Source of the DNA: Calonectria ilicicola
Taxonomy: Eukaryota > Ascomycota > Sordariomycetes > Hypocreales > Nectriaceae
Length of the DNA: 64,000 nt
Reading direction: 5' to 3'
Assembly: GCA_020809705.1 (NCBI GenBank)
Contig: CP085825.1
Span: forward strand, 5,952,001-6,016,000
Shown here piece after piece: positions 26,676 to 39,495 of this stretch. A model generated the notes under the pieces. It made no database searches and had not been told where the DNA came from. It saw nothing but the letters and a program-made list of their open reading frames with translations. The translations under genes and the position numbers were made by a program. Positions within the stretch are counted from its first letter, which is position 1; each line of letters opens with the position of its first letter.

Positions 26676-27954
26676 CGTCCTGGATCAGAATGGCAGACAA
26701 AGAAAGGGTGGCTCAGCGGACGGGCCAAATTGTGCGAGACTGGCGATGCGATGTGCGTTGTTTAGCGGGGTTGCAAGAAAATTACACACTGAAAAACCGA
26801 CGTCACAGCCAGCAGCTCGGGTGGTGGGGTTGCGCTCTGCTGCGCCGCCAGGAACGGGTCCCATCCATACAAAGGCAAAAAAGACCAAAAGGAAAAAAGT
26901 CGACAAGTACAGTAGCTGTGTAACTACAAATTTAGTTTTATCTGTCAATATTTTCGCACAGTATTTGGGCACTTCTTGTAGTATTAGACGGGGTAACTGA
27001 ATGCCTGATTATTTGGCAAAGGATAACAAAGAAGGGAGAGGGAAGAGAGGGAGAGAAGGGAGATAATTAGGTCTGGGTTCATTTGACAAAGAGAGACAAT
27101 TTCGACAGCGGGTACAATATGGCGGCCGTATTACTCCGATTTAATTGTACGTAGTCTGACAATCATGGAGACACACGAGGCAGCAACGTAGCGAAATTCT
27201 CCGCCGCAAATGAACAACGCAAGTTTCATACGTGCCATGCCGTTCATCCGGGACACTGCCTCGCCCGAGCATTCTAGTGGGTTGTCCCGGAGAGCGCGAG
27301 GCCTCTCGGTGGAGTGAGCGTTGCAACAGAGAGGCCGAAGTGCAATTTGAAGATGTAACCGGACGGAGCATTTCCATCATGGAACGCCGATTGTGGAGCC
27401 CCCGAGCCCGGGAGACTTGAGGAGGGGAGCAGAAAGCGGTGGGTCCTGATCCCAAGCTAAGCCCTACAGAGAACATCCATTCGAGCTTGGCGCCAAGCCC
27501 GATCTGGGAATGCATTCGAACCTGTCTGTGGCTGACGTTCCCGCTGCTTCGCCCACTGCGCAGTGTGTGTGTCCTGCTGGTAATTGGATGGCGGCCATGC
27601 GAAAACTCCCATTTCCTGGGGTCAGGCTGCCCGAAGCGTCAAAGAGCGCAAGGGGGTTGTCCAATCCCGCAGTTCGCGAGGTGTTCTGCCCCATCATCTG
27701 GCCATGAGGCGTGGTCGTTCGTTGCATTATAGTGCCGGATGCCGAATTGTCCTGGCATGGCAATAAGATAACTATATAACCGTAGCCTTCAGACCTGAAA
27801 TTGAGATCATGACAGAAAAAATCTACTCGCATCATTCAACGCATACATACTTGAGGAAATAACCAAGTTTTCTGCCTACTACATCAAGACAAATCCTCCC
27901 TATTCTCACATTATCTCTGCACTCTTGCACATTCCCCCAACACCTTTCTCCAAC
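26676..27954. promoter_or_regulatory. Divergent intergenic region KTI12 / membrane protein
   Basis: Both flanking genes start outward from this 1.28-kb segment, so it must contain both promoters. The part just before 27955 (27840-27954) is C/T-rich, contains CATCAAGACA and CTCACATT tracts and no ATG, which fits a leader. No gene was seen inside. Confidence 0.5.
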
Positions 27955-28740
27955 ATGGCCAAGTCACTAGACACCTACGATCAAGTAGCCATTGCTGAGA
28001 TCGTTCTCTATACTTTCTTCCTCTTTGGGAGCATTTACCTCTGTATCAAACATGGCTTCCGCCGCAGCTCTGGCTGGCGCTTCCTTCTAGTCCTCGCCCT
28101 TGCTCGCCTTATTGGCTCTGCAATGCGCCTGGCTACAATCAACGATCCCACCAATGAGAGCCTCTACATTGGCTGGATCACACTCAACGGAGTCGGCGTC
28201 GGCCCGCTGGTTCTTTTGCTCGTCGCTCTTCTTGGTCGTCTCTTCGAGTCCATCAACCGCCAAGCTGGTCGAGAAATCATCAAACCCTTGTACCAGCGCA
28301 TCATTGAGCTTCTCATGCTTGTTGCCATGATCTTGCTCATCGTCGGCGGCACCAGCGCCAGCTACACCATTGTCAACGGATCCCCCAAGATTGGTTACAC
28401 AACTGAGAGTCGTGTCGGTGCCATCTTGATGATTGTTGTCTTGGTTTTCCTTCTCCTCCAGACCTTGCTCGTCATCCTTCACAAAGGCCACATTGGTCAG
28501 GGCGAACACCGAGTCCTCATCGCTGTGCTCGCCTCGCTCCCGTTCGTCATTGTGCGCCTTGTCTACAGCGTTGTCATCATCCTCGGCAACATGAAGCAAA
28601 ACGTCTGGGTCTACGTTGGAGCTGGTGTCATCATGGAGATCATTGTTTGTTTCATCTGCCAAGTCGTCGGTTTCACTCTCCAAAAGGTAACCCCCACAAC
28701 CAAAGCCCCGGAGACAGAGCAGCCATCTTACAATGCCTGA
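27955..28740 (+). CDS. Seven-helix integral membrane protein, DUF7702-like
   Basis: Single-exon gene of 261 residues. The start is CAACATGG at 27955; upstream in-frame codons have no ATG. Seven hydrophobic segments can be counted: about residues 10-30, 41-58, 72-95, 115-137, 152-175, 185-208 and 216-238. They are separated by short charged loops with conserved-looking Arg (RFLLVLALARLIGS). The tail is short, polar and Thr/Glu-rich. Size and layout match a fungus-specific family of small seven-helix membrane proteins (I believe DUF7702), whose function is not established. There is no signal of an opsin or pheromone-receptor motif. It could be a sensor or stress protein, but that is not supported by the sequence. 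Confidence 0.85.
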   Translation: MAKSLDTYDQVAIAEIVLYTFFLFGSIYLCIKHGFRRSSGWRFLLVLALARLIGSAMRLATINDPTNESLYIGWITLNGVGVGPLVLLLVALLGRLFESINRQAGREIIKPLYQRIIELLMLVAMILLIVGGTSASYTIVNGSPKIGYTTESRVGAILMIVVLVFLLLQTLLVILHKGHIGQGEHRVLIAVLASLPFVIVRLVYSVVIILGNMKQNVWVYVGAGVIMEIIVCFICQVVGFTLQKVTPTTKAPETEQPSYNA

Positions 28741-29907
28741 ATGTAGTTGGAAAAGGAAGAGAAGTCATCCTGGGTGCCTTTAATGCAACATCATGATTAA
28801 TATTTGTTTTTTTTTCTTTGTTGGATGAGCCCGATCTATTTAGGGCATTGGAAGCGCTGCATGGGATATAGAGAGCGGGCACAAAGAAGGCGTCTACTAG
28901 CGGAAATATTCTCGAGTATTCTCTTTTGTTTATTAGGTTTAAATTAACATGAATATCTTATTTCAATCTACCATTCCATTCGGGAGGTTAATTGCCCGTG
29001 AATGACCAAAAATGTTTCCCAAGTCATGATTCTATAGTCTATATTGAGTTGGCACACCCACTCTGTGGATCGAACAAGTATAAAAGTTCGTCATGGTTGC
29101 ACGTAGCTTTATATTACGATATTTAAAGTTGTAAATTTGATTGTATGAGTTATTCGATGCTCCCATCTGGGGCCACACCACCACATAATTATATTTATTG
29201 TCGGAGGAACAACCTGTTGCTTACTCGCCTGACTAAGGAGATATTTTGGTTACTGCTCCAGTAGTGGACCCAGTATCGTGTTCAATAGACGAGTGGTCAT
29301 AGTCACGCAAGGGTCGTCTTGTGTTATTCAATAATCAGTGGACTTGAAAGCTCCTACTTCATTGGAAACTTTGGGTTTTCTGGGTCACACTGTGATAATG
29401 CATAACTACCTTAATATAGCAACCACGAAAGAGGATCCGCGTCAATCGGAATAATATAATCATATAAATAACATCATGCTACACCGAGCTCGGTCAAATT
29501 GTTTCATCTCCCCTCTGCTTATTAAAATGTAGAGTTCGTCTGACGCGTACTCACCCTATAGGCGCTTGACTCCCGCGATCTCGTGAAACAGATCATCCAG
29601 TCCTATCTAGGAAAATCACTTGCATATTTCATTCTACTTGTCAAAATTAATCCCAAACAGCATCTAGATTTATTTTATTCAAATCATCGGTGTTGGAAAT
29701 CCACCACTCTAACTAGACTTGACTTCATGTTTAGGGTATCCGAATTTGGGAGCACAACCGTCATTTCCAAGGCCACCAAGGAGCAATAACCCTTGATGGC
29801 GCATACATCTAATACATCCCATATATCCAATTCAAACCCAGTTCGTAATTCTCATTAAGACATGCAAAAAAAAAGGCATGGTCCGGAGACAACAAATCTC
29901 CCATCGC
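28741..29907. other. Convergent A/T-rich 3' region
   Basis: Between the stop codons of the seven-helix protein (+) and the Smr protein (-). A/T-rich, with T-runs near 28807 and little open frame. It likely carries both 3' UTRs and terminators (AATAAT-like elements). No gene was seen. Confidence 0.55.
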
Positions 29908-30825
29908 TCACATAACGGAACAGCAAAGCTTCTCCAGCTTCTGGAAAATGAAACCAACCAAGTCGGTTGCTTCGTCTTGCTGCTGCTGTGGTTGTTGGTG
30001 ATGCTGGCCACCATGTTGTTGGCCACCGTGGTGTTGACCGCCATGCTGCTGCTGTTGGTGTCCACCATAGTAACCGCTGTTGGGAGGTGGAACAGCCTCG
30101 CCGCCCTGGAGATTGATGTAGATGCGACCAGCGTTTTCTTCGGTGTGATAGTTCAGACCGAGCTCTTGGCAGAGTTCCTCGACCTTGGGCTTGATCTTCT
30201 GCACGTGGTTCGCGCTGTGGTTACCCTTGCCAACGATGGCGTGGAGGTGAGTCTGGCCAGCCGCTGTGTCGGCTCGAATTCGCTCCTCCAGAATCCGCTC
30301 AGCCTCTTCGACGAACAGGCCGTGCAGATCGATGCAGTCTGATTCTACTTTTCCGTGGGTATTGTTGGCACGGAAGATGTACTCAGCCGCCTGCTGGTTA
30401 TAGTCGTCCATCTTGGCAGCGTGTGCCTTGCCCTCGTTGGAGAGCTCCTTTGCGCGGGCGCCATCGCCATTGCTATACGCCTCTCGGGACTACATTGGAC
30501 AGTGAGATGGTCAGCACATGTTCTTAGCTAAACCCACGACCAGAGAGCCGTGGTGAATAGAGAGAGCTCCATGAGAATGAGACATACGCGCTCAAAGCAC
30601 TGGTTGCGCTTGTTGGCCTCGGAACGGGCGAGGTCGCGCAGGCGGTCGTACTCCCGCTCGGTATCATCGTCGTCTGCGCTGTGAAGGGCTGCATCAGAGG
30701 TCAGTCAGGCTTCCGGGCGTAGGAGGTTGGGCGGCGCGCCGCAATGTCTCGGGGCGCAAAGCGGACGTGCTGAGGCTCAGGGAGGACGTACCTCGACCGC
30801 CGAGGCGGCTCATAGGAATGGCCAT
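29908..30825 (-). CDS. DUF1771-Smr domain protein
   Basis: Three exons (30825-30792, 30688-30588, 30489-29908) give 238 residues. A helical DUF1771 segment (about 20-88, with repeated Arg/Glu and AKELSNEGKAH) precedes an Smr domain (about 92-165). The Smr domain shows the DLHG motif and the VGKGNHS loop of this nuclease/nucleic-acid-binding fold. The C-terminal linker is Gly/His/Gln repeats (about 178-210), then a short helix. Smr proteins with DUF1771 include yeast Cue2-like and animal N4BP2-like factors tied to no-go mRNA decay, but no CUE domain is present here, so that role is not claimed. The first ATG is AATGGCC in a short first exon. Confidence 0.9.
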
Positions 30826-33800
30826 TGTGTCGGGACGTGCGATTGCGTCGATAGACGACTTTGAGGCGTTGGGGCGTTGGGTATGGATGAGGGTTTCACT
30901 GCGTTCCTCGCCCGCTTCGGCTAACAGGTCCCACGCGAGTCGCCAGAGCAGCGGTCTGGGCTGGAGTCTTGGCTCTGTTGGTGATTCGGCACGGGATAGA
31001 GACTGGGATGATTTTTAGGCCCACGGTGGTTGCCCATAGGTTTTGGCGCCTAACCCAAGCCAAAGAGGTTTCACACTAATCGGCCTTGGAAGGAGGAAAA
31101 ACACGACTCGAGACTTGGCCCATCTCGCCGTGTCGTCTTTCTATTTGGCAGATAAACTGAACGCCCATTCGTGGCAACTCATTGCCGTGATACTTTCTCC
31201 TAACCTGCCATATTGTCTTTCCGATGTGAATTGAGACTCCGAGCTGTCAGTCATCTGGCTCCCCGTGGATGCGCTAGACCTCGGTTCCTTTCAGCGGGGT
31301 GTGGTGCTGTTTACTGGCTTCCACAGCAACTGACCCTTGTAAGAGCTACTCTGTAGATCTGGGCAGGCCCCGGGCCGACGCCTTGTCAAAACAACCAGGC
31401 ATATCAATTACCTACACAGACAGTACTGATACTAATCGTCGCATTGGCGGTCTTCTCCTTCTCCTTGTCCTCCCCAAATGCTAGTCAACGTTGAGTGGAG
31501 CAAATTCTCGGAGCAGTTGGCCAATATTCGGCTACAACAACCCAACATGTCGATCTTTGCTCATTCATTCGAAGCGAACACTGGGCCACCGAGTCAAGAG
31601 ACACAACGAGACTCCGCCCCCGGAAATTATCTCGGCTGGAGGCGCTTGAACCCTGACTCTGAGGTAGCCACCCGTTGTCCAATCCTGAATCTCCGCGGCT
31701 ATGATAACCTTGGAGCCATCTCGAACTCAAACTGAGGAGGCGCAAGATCTTGAGCTGCGCCAAGCTGCATTGGAGGTTCCTCAGCTCTAGCAGCCCAGAT
31801 CTTCGCCACCAGGAGCATACTGCCTTCTATCGAAAAGGGAAAGCTTCACAAAGGGCGATCAATCGGCTTGTGTGGTTTACTAAATGCCCTAAACGTTGCT
31901 TTTTGCTGCAACTAAAGTGTCATGGGCTCGGTGCCGCCGATGGCGTTCCATTGCGAGAGATCTAATCTCGATGGACCAGAAACCTGGGATTCCTAAGGGT
32001 TGTCTAAAAACCCACAAGGTTCTTTATAATTACTCTGGGTTGGTTATTTGACAGGTTTGACATGCGAACTGTCATCCCCACAACTCTCTTCAGACAAAGA
32101 GAGGTTGAATTTATTCTGCCAATGGTGCGCGCGGTCAATTGCAGGGATAAGCTTTCAGCTGTTGAGATGTCTTTCATATTTCCTTCTGACTTGTTTCTCC
32201 AGTCTTCTAGCTCTGCGTCACAAAGAATAGGCCCGGGATTGTGAGTTTGATGGCCGTGGAATATGCCCGCTCAAGCTGCAAAACGTACACCCAGAGACAT
32301 GTTTCACAGTCTATGGGCATAAACGTACCAGTGTGATTTAATATTGCGTTTGCTTCGACCTACTACATCCGGTAGAGGATATTTTCACTCCCACCAGGGC
32401 ACCATCCATGATCCCAGGCGTTGCACACCTGCTTGGATGTTCCTTGTTTGGGTGTTCCTGTGTGTCTTCCGCGTGCCAACATTCGGAACCCAAACCGAGG
32501 TGCTCTGTCTTAAATGGGCAACCCTCGTACCTTTCAAGCCCTACCATGCGGAACTAGATGGATAGACACACCAATAACGTGCTGTGGCAGCATTCGCAGC
32601 TGCAAATCTTTAGCGGGGTGGCCAAAGCACATTTTTCGTTACAGGTGAGTTTGAAGTTTGTGGGCCAGGTCTCCCCTAACCTCTGTGATTGACGGGCTTC
32701 CACTGGGTCGGTTCCGTACCACAGGGCCATCCCAGTTGAGCAGCGGCAATGCCCTTCTGTGAATCGTGCACATGAATACGCTCTTGGGTGAGCAATGGTC
32801 CCTCGGTTATCCTCACGCGCTGGGGGCGCAAAGGGAGCCTTGCCATGTGGCCACCCTGTCCAGCTGGCGCGGCCGGAGACGAGAGATCCACGTCCCACAC
32901 TTGTTAATCGACCAATGTGACTAAAAGGTGGACTGAACGTCTGGAGCTTAGCTGGAGGTAAAATTGCCTTTATTTCATGGCGAAATGATGGCCAGCCCCG
33001 GACCCAAAAGCGCCGGGAACCCTAGTTAGGTCCGTGTTGAACTAACAACGGTCCCTTTCCTCACTAGCCGTCGATGATGAACTGCGATCTGCGGATCCGG
33101 GCAGTGGCGCTTCTAGTCTTTGGATAGCTAGGTGTTGCAATAAAGCGTTTACGACGGAGGGACGAATAGAGAGGCCGTCCAGCTTTATTTTTGCTTGATC
33201 CAAGCTCAGTTCTCTTACTATACATCTTACGATGGTATAATGAGCGAGCCTAAAGAGTGTGGGGATGTCAGCGCTCCACGCAATACCGCTACTAGGTCGT
33301 TGCTGAACCCAATATGGGAGCGTGAAACAATATGACTGGGATCATGGGAGGATTGCCTCGTTTACAGTGCTCTGAGAAGGAACGAAATATAATACAAACC
33401 GTGCCAAAAACTAAGGAGTCAGCCTGCTCCCACAAAGCCTGCTGACTGTGAAGGGGCTGAATTGTTGTAGCAGGTAGAGAGTCCCTTGAATTATTCAGAA
33501 CGATGCCTGTCAATAATTTCTTGGATCGGGGCTGCCAGTAAACCGAGACCAGTCATGTCCAAGAGAATGAGCGGAGGTGCAACGATCTCACATCAAATTG
33601 CAACATCAAAACTCGAACGATATTTTTCTACCGGGGAATTTCCTATTCCTCGAAGCCCTCATCTTTCAGCTAGCGGATTTTACTCAGTACGAGACAGGTC
33701 AGCAGTTTGGGGGAATTGTTCAAAGCAGTGAGAGTATTGAGCGTGGCCTGTGCCGTTGAAGCGGATGGTCTGGGCAGGAGTGATACGTCAAGCTCTTCAA

Positions 33801-36800
33801 AACCGCCGCAAGTTCGCGCTGGGCGTGTGTATGTGGAGTTTAAGGCAATCAAGCAATAAAAAATAGCAGGACTAAACCATCCGCTGCCCCGAGGCTTCGA
33901 GAGAAAAAGCTGATATGACTTCCAGAAACTGAATCGTTAAATTGACATGAGTTGACCCCTTGTTGAGATGATCGGCTATCGAAAGGAAATTCGTCAGAGC
34001 CTGCATGGGTTCGTTAGTTTAGGTGGATCTACCGTCACAGCTCAGTCGACAGCGAACTGCATTGGTGGCTGGCCTGTTCGTGTGAAGGCTCATGCTTCTC
34101 ACCCAAAGACCGGGTTTCCGCCAAATGAATGGATGATTACTGAGTTCCTGGTTCGATATATCATGTGCACAGCACACCAAGAAAACTCCCAAAAATGGAT
34201 TAGGGATATGTGAGATGGTTAACTACGTCGTCAAGAACCTTGCAGTATGTATGGCCTCAGCGCCATCAACTAGGAACCAAAGTAGTCGGTAGCAGTGATC
34301 GTCGCTGGGTGGATCACGAACCATTCCTAGAACGGACGAGGAGTGTGGAATGTGAACCTGAGTCGCGCTGGCTGATTCTCGCAAGGCTTCGGAAGTGAAA
34401 AAATATGATGTGTAGTGACAAACGATTGATTTCTGTGTTTGCATTGACCATTGCTGGTAATGTAATCATGCTTTTTATCGGGCTAATTTGGTGGTGTACC
34501 TTTTTGACCGACCGAGCCGATATCTCTGGGTATTGCAAACAAAACTCGGTTGGCAGAAACCGAGGATGTGGCGGAACGAAGAGCTAGTTTACCATTATCG
34601 TTGGTCATGTTTGACTCGGACACTTTCAGTCAGCACTAACCACATTTCTAACGGTCCTATGAATGATAAGCCTTGAGCTTGTCGTGGACCGAGAAAGGTT
34701 GGTGTGTTCTGGTAGCCTATTATGGCTACGGTAACTAGCAAAGCTGGTCATTTAGGAAATAAGCCATCGGACGAAGAACCCGACCATGTGGGCAAAAGGG
34801 GAAAGGTTTGTGGGAGAATTCGATGTCCTGCCCATCAGGTTTGAAGTCGTCGTCTCAGGCATCCCGACAAGCGTTATGCAGAGACGGGTGAAACGGTACC
34901 TGAGAAATGCGTCATGGGATGAGGGACGGACATCTTTGGTAGCGAGCATGCCCTGACGGGCTAGCATCGCTCCCCCTAATGCGGATAAAGGCGTGAAGCA
35001 CTGAATGTGTGAACTTGCATTTGGTTTTGCGATTAGGGCTGTGAGTATCCAACGGATGGTGGCGTTCAGTGTTCAGCAAGACCGTTTATCAAAGCGAACG
35101 ATCGACATGTATCGGAATGAGCGAGACAGGCCCCAGACACGCCACCTTGAATTGTAGGAGAGGTCAAAAACACCGATTGAACAGACAAGTGATTGAAGCC
35201 AAGAGAAATGGCCATTAATTAAGACAGATGTCAGTTGGAAAAAGCAATGGGATGACAGTCTGACACAGGTTTTCAACCCTGCATGGGAATGGCTTCGGAA
35301 CAAAGACAGGCATTCTAGATGCTTTCCTTGCTTGAAGCTGCTGGTCATGGGCCCCACAGGACGAACCTGGCTACCCTTGGTGGATTGCCGTGCCCCTTGG
35401 CAGCTCTAGTCTGTGGGGGAGCATCATCTGGGAGGATCCTAGTCAGGAGGCAGGGTCGCATTTGGTGATTGCGATTGGTCGCAGCAGATGAATGACCGAG
35501 CGCAACCGGGTGAGCCCACCCGTAGCCTGTTTGACCTGTGCGTAACTGCATTGCAGCATCAAAACGGGACATAGACAATGCCATGATTCGGTAGAAGCCA
35601 GTCAGAGCGGGTGATATAGGTGCTTGATGGAAAGGTGAAACAAGAGACAACGGGGAGGGATAAGCAAGGATAGTTGCTCCGTCCCAAATGGACAGGACTG
35701 AGAAGCCGAGATACCCATGCTGCCCATCCAACTTTGCCGCACTTGGTGCTGATGATCACGACAGCATCATTCCGGCCGGCCCTGTTTCTTCCTGGCGGGT
35801 CGCTAAAAAGAAAATACAAGGCCGCCTAATTATCCTCAATGCGCTTACCCGCTTGGTCTGTGTGTACATACCGACTAGTCACTGAGCCTCCTCTTATCCC
35901 AGCCAGGAACCTAGCAGTATTAGGAAACAAGACGTAGTTCCCAGTTGGGGTGTTTGGCTCGCGATACCAGCCAAATACTGTATAAACCATCCAATTCTAA
36001 AATATGCTTTGATGCTGTAGCTAAACAAGCATGCGCCAGTCAATATCGCTAGCAAGTACACGGCAAGCGAGATACTTCATCGCGTGGGCAAAGCTCCGAC
36101 TTGAGAGAAGCTAGGGTGCAAACTGACCAGCAGCAGCAGCAAGTGGCCAGCACCGCTTATTGGCTAGGTATGTTTGGTTATAGGGCACAGCTCCATTGAC
36201 TGGGGTTGGATCCTCATCGTGCCCGTTTCTGAATCTCCGACACGGCTCTACGGCTGGCGTCGCAACGGAGCCCACCACCCTCAATGGAACGTCAGAACGA
36301 CGGATGATGCGTTTCTGGACGAGCAGATGCAATCAATTGGTTGGATGGTGGCTAAGGATTTGGTGAGTTCGTCTAAACCAAGCCTTCGCCGTGATGTGTC
36401 TGGTTGCGCCACTCCACATGGTTCACTCTGGTTCCCCCTATTTTGCGGATCAACAAGCATAACCCATCAACCAAAACTCGGTTTCCGTGCGTGCGCGCCA
36501 GTCCAATGTGATACATGGCACAAGCTTAAGCGCCACCAGCCAATGTCAATAAGAGCTGCCTTTTATTTTTAAATTTTTTTCCTCAATGGCGGCCGGAGAA
36601 CAAGTCGCAGCGAGGCACCCAGACCACTAGGTCCGTCTCCCCCATTTCTGTAGGATTTCCCGCATCCAGTCAAACGTTGGACAATGCGATCGGCAGCGGG
36701 AAAGACTCGGTGGCAATCAATCCTTCCAACTCTTGCTTCCATATTGCAGATAACATCGCCCGGTTGCGCAACAAATCACCGTGGAACCACCACCATGATC

Positions 36801-38460
36801 ATCTGCTGCTTTGGCCCCTAGGCCCCTGTCGCGTTTTACCCACCACCCTGGCCTAGCTGCCAGTTGGGGATTGCACTATCCCAAACAGGGTTATAGAATT
36901 GATGGATTAGTTGGATGAAATGCTCCACTCGCCAAAAAAGTTACTCTGCCGGCTCCAGGTGCAAGGACCACAGGCTCTGGTACAAGGTATACAGGGCAAA
37001 TCAGGGCTGGCTTGCAGGGCAATTTGGTGGTTGTGCCCTGGCCAAGCCCAGTGGCAGCGTACTGTAGCTTAAGAGAGATGCGTGCTCGCAATTTTTACTC
37101 CGAGCGGGCGCTCCAGGTGCACCACGACATTGGCTGAGTGCATCGTCAATGCTCAGCCAAGGTCTTTCACTGACCAAGCAGATGGCACCATTTCCCCACC
37201 GTGGGCCTGGTTTATAGTGCCTCCGAGAAGGATTCATTGCGATGGTATCCCGGACTTGGCCGCTTTGAGGGCGTTCTCTCTGCCGACTGCCACTGGCTTT
37301 TCAAGAGACACTCGTTGGCCCGAGTCGCTGCGAGGGCGATCCCCCTCCAGCTCTTCCTTGTTTCTAAGTTGAAGCTCCCACGAGCCTAAACCTGCTCACC
37401 AATAGTCAAAACTGACGCGGGCTTGGTATTGAGTTGGTCGCAAAGTGCGCAGTCGCATTTGCAATCACCGTACCCTGAGCAGCCGACAGTCACAAGTCGT
37501 CACACCTCAAATTGAAGTTCCTGACTGTGCGCGATAGCCTCAGCACGGTGCGGATCCTCATAGATTGGATCGCCGACCAACAATGTCGCTATTCCACCAC
37601 CCACAGGCAAATGACACGACGAACTCAGAGCTGCGCTCAGACAGCGCGCACTGTATACTTTGCCGGCTGGATGGGGCCTATCCCAGCACACCCCGGACGA
37701 GTGGGCTGGTGGAGGGTGGAGGGTAGTGGTGGTGCCTGAGTAACAGGGCCTCAGGGCGGCCCTGGAGCATCCCAAGTCGGGTTGGCGGGCTCTTACTACT
37801 GGTGAGCAGCGCCTGTTGCAGTCCCCCCGTCGTCGCCAGTGCTGAAATGTCCCGAGGTCCCCTGGGAGGATCCGCCTCTGCCCATGCTCCGGGCCAGGGC
37901 CAGGCGACGCGCGCAGGGCGGTGGGCGACATTGCGCTTGTGGCCATCACCGTCTGCATCCACTTTGGCACAAGTGGATGGGCGTACCCTAGCCGCCACTA
38001 GTCGCGCAAGCTGCTGCCAGGACGGCGATCTAGTGCCTGGGCCGCCCAGCACTTGCGGAGGTCCCAGCAACAAGCCAGCGGGTAGTCCAGCGCTGTGTGC
38101 CACTAGTCAATGCCTCTGGCTCGCTATTCTCAGGTCCCAAGTGCACTATAACAATCGCAGTGAAAGGCGCAGGAGACCGAAGGGGGGAGTGGGTGGAAAC
38201 AGTAGGCGAGAAAACACCGTGGCCGGGCAGATGTAAGACATGGTGGAAAGGGGGCCATATGGATTCCAATCGAGTATACTATACAGCGACAAGATAGTGA
38301 GTGCACGTTATTGTCCAGCATGCGCTCCAACTACAATGAATGAATGACCAGGCTGAATAAACCGTTCTGGGGATAACAGTTCGTGCCCATTGTCAGGAAC
38401 AAACAGCCAAGCTAGCTTGATGACAAGCTAAACCGATTGGTGTTGCTGCTTTCATTCAAA
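30826..38460. other. Second gene-poor region
   Basis: About 7.6 kb with no supported gene. The first few hundred bases must hold the Smr gene promoter. Beyond that, frames are short, unrelated and on both strands; a GC-rich patch at 37500-38240 is open in several frames at once, which argues against coding. There is a short CAG run at about 36131 and an A/T-rich spot at 36560. No repeats, transposon ends or RNA-gene motifs were recognised. Confidence 0.55.
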
Positions 38461-39495
38461 GCCCTCTTGCCACGCCCAGCCCCCCCGCTCCCCCTCTAAT
38501 TTCCAATTTCTCCCGCTGCGCACCCCTCGCTGTTCCTTTGCTGAGTCCCTGCGCGGAATCCCTATTTCCCCGTCGCCATCCAGCTAGGCCAGCAGCAAGC
38601 CAGCGAGCCAGCCAGCCATCCCCTTGTCTCTCGTTGCTCCTTCGATCCTCCCTCTCCCTCACGTCAAATTCTTGCTTTGGTCTCGAACTCTGCTCATTCA
38701 CTCACTATCGAGTTTTTCGTCTCTTCCTGGGCGCACCAGTTCGTTCGTCCAGGTTCGCAACGTTTCCCTAATTGCTCTTTGACACTACGAGGTAAGCTGT
38801 CAATTCCGTCGCTCAATCAATCGCATTGCGCCCTCCCTTCGCAAGCAGCTCAATCCAATCCCTCCCCTCTCTCTCTCTCTCTCTCTCTTTCTCCCTCCCT
38901 CGTCGCCCAAACAGACTCGTCTTGAGCGCATCGCATCGCTTGCTCCTCTCACTGTTCGCTCCATCGCTCGCTCAATCACTAAACACATCTGTTTACCTTC
39001 CTGGTCGAATCGCTCGACCCATCTGCACAATCCCGTACACCCCTCCCCCCCGGCGACCACCTGAGCCAGCCCACTCCCCCCTGGTCCAGGGGAGGCGCGA
39101 AAGATTCCGCCCCGGGCTGGGCCTTGTTGGCACGACTCGTGTGTCGTGCTCCAAATTGCAGCCTCCTCTCCCCCCAGCCGCTGGTGCGCTACGCCAAAAG
39201 CTGCCTCTCCATCCTCCATCTCCTTTTCCTTCTCTTTACTCCACCTCGCCTTGTCTTGACTTGTTTCGCCTCACCTCATCTTTCTTCCCTTTCGCCCTCC
39301 AACCCATCAACCTTTCTTCCTTTCTTTTATGATACCCAGCAGCGCCACCGCTCTACAGTACTGACGTCCGCTCGCCGACAAGCAGACCCGTCTGCGACCC
39401 ATACAGCACCCGTCCGACGCGTCGTCGCCCATTCATCGCAGTTTCGCCCAGCCATATCCTGAGTAACATCTCGGCGGCAGCCACCAACCGTCACA
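38461..39495 (+). promoter_or_regulatory. Long leader/promoter of the G-alpha gene, with one uORF
   Basis: 1035 nt of C/T-rich sequence, including a long (CT)n run at 38868-38888, with a single ATG in the whole stretch. That ATG opens an 11-codon upstream ORF (39329-39364, stop TGA). A good leader intron is visible: donor GAGGTAAGC at 38792, acceptor CAAACAG ending 38914, with the (CT)n run acting as its polypyrimidine tract. Confidence 0.6.

Noticed and set aside
27500..27530. GGTTCGAAT B-box-like motif on the minus strand
   Set aside because: The flanking bases cannot form the T-stem, and no A box or acceptor stem is found.
28087..28683. 198-codon minus-strand acidic frame
   Set aside because: Antisense to the seven-helix membrane protein, which has a clear start and seven hydrophobic segments.
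29878..30342. 154-codon plus-strand Leu-rich frame
   Set aside because: Antisense of the Smr gene; the Leu stretch is the complement of the Gln/His repeat.
37500..38240. Overlapping frames of 140-156 codons on both strands
   Set aside because: GC-rich patch open in several frames at once; no family, no splice support.
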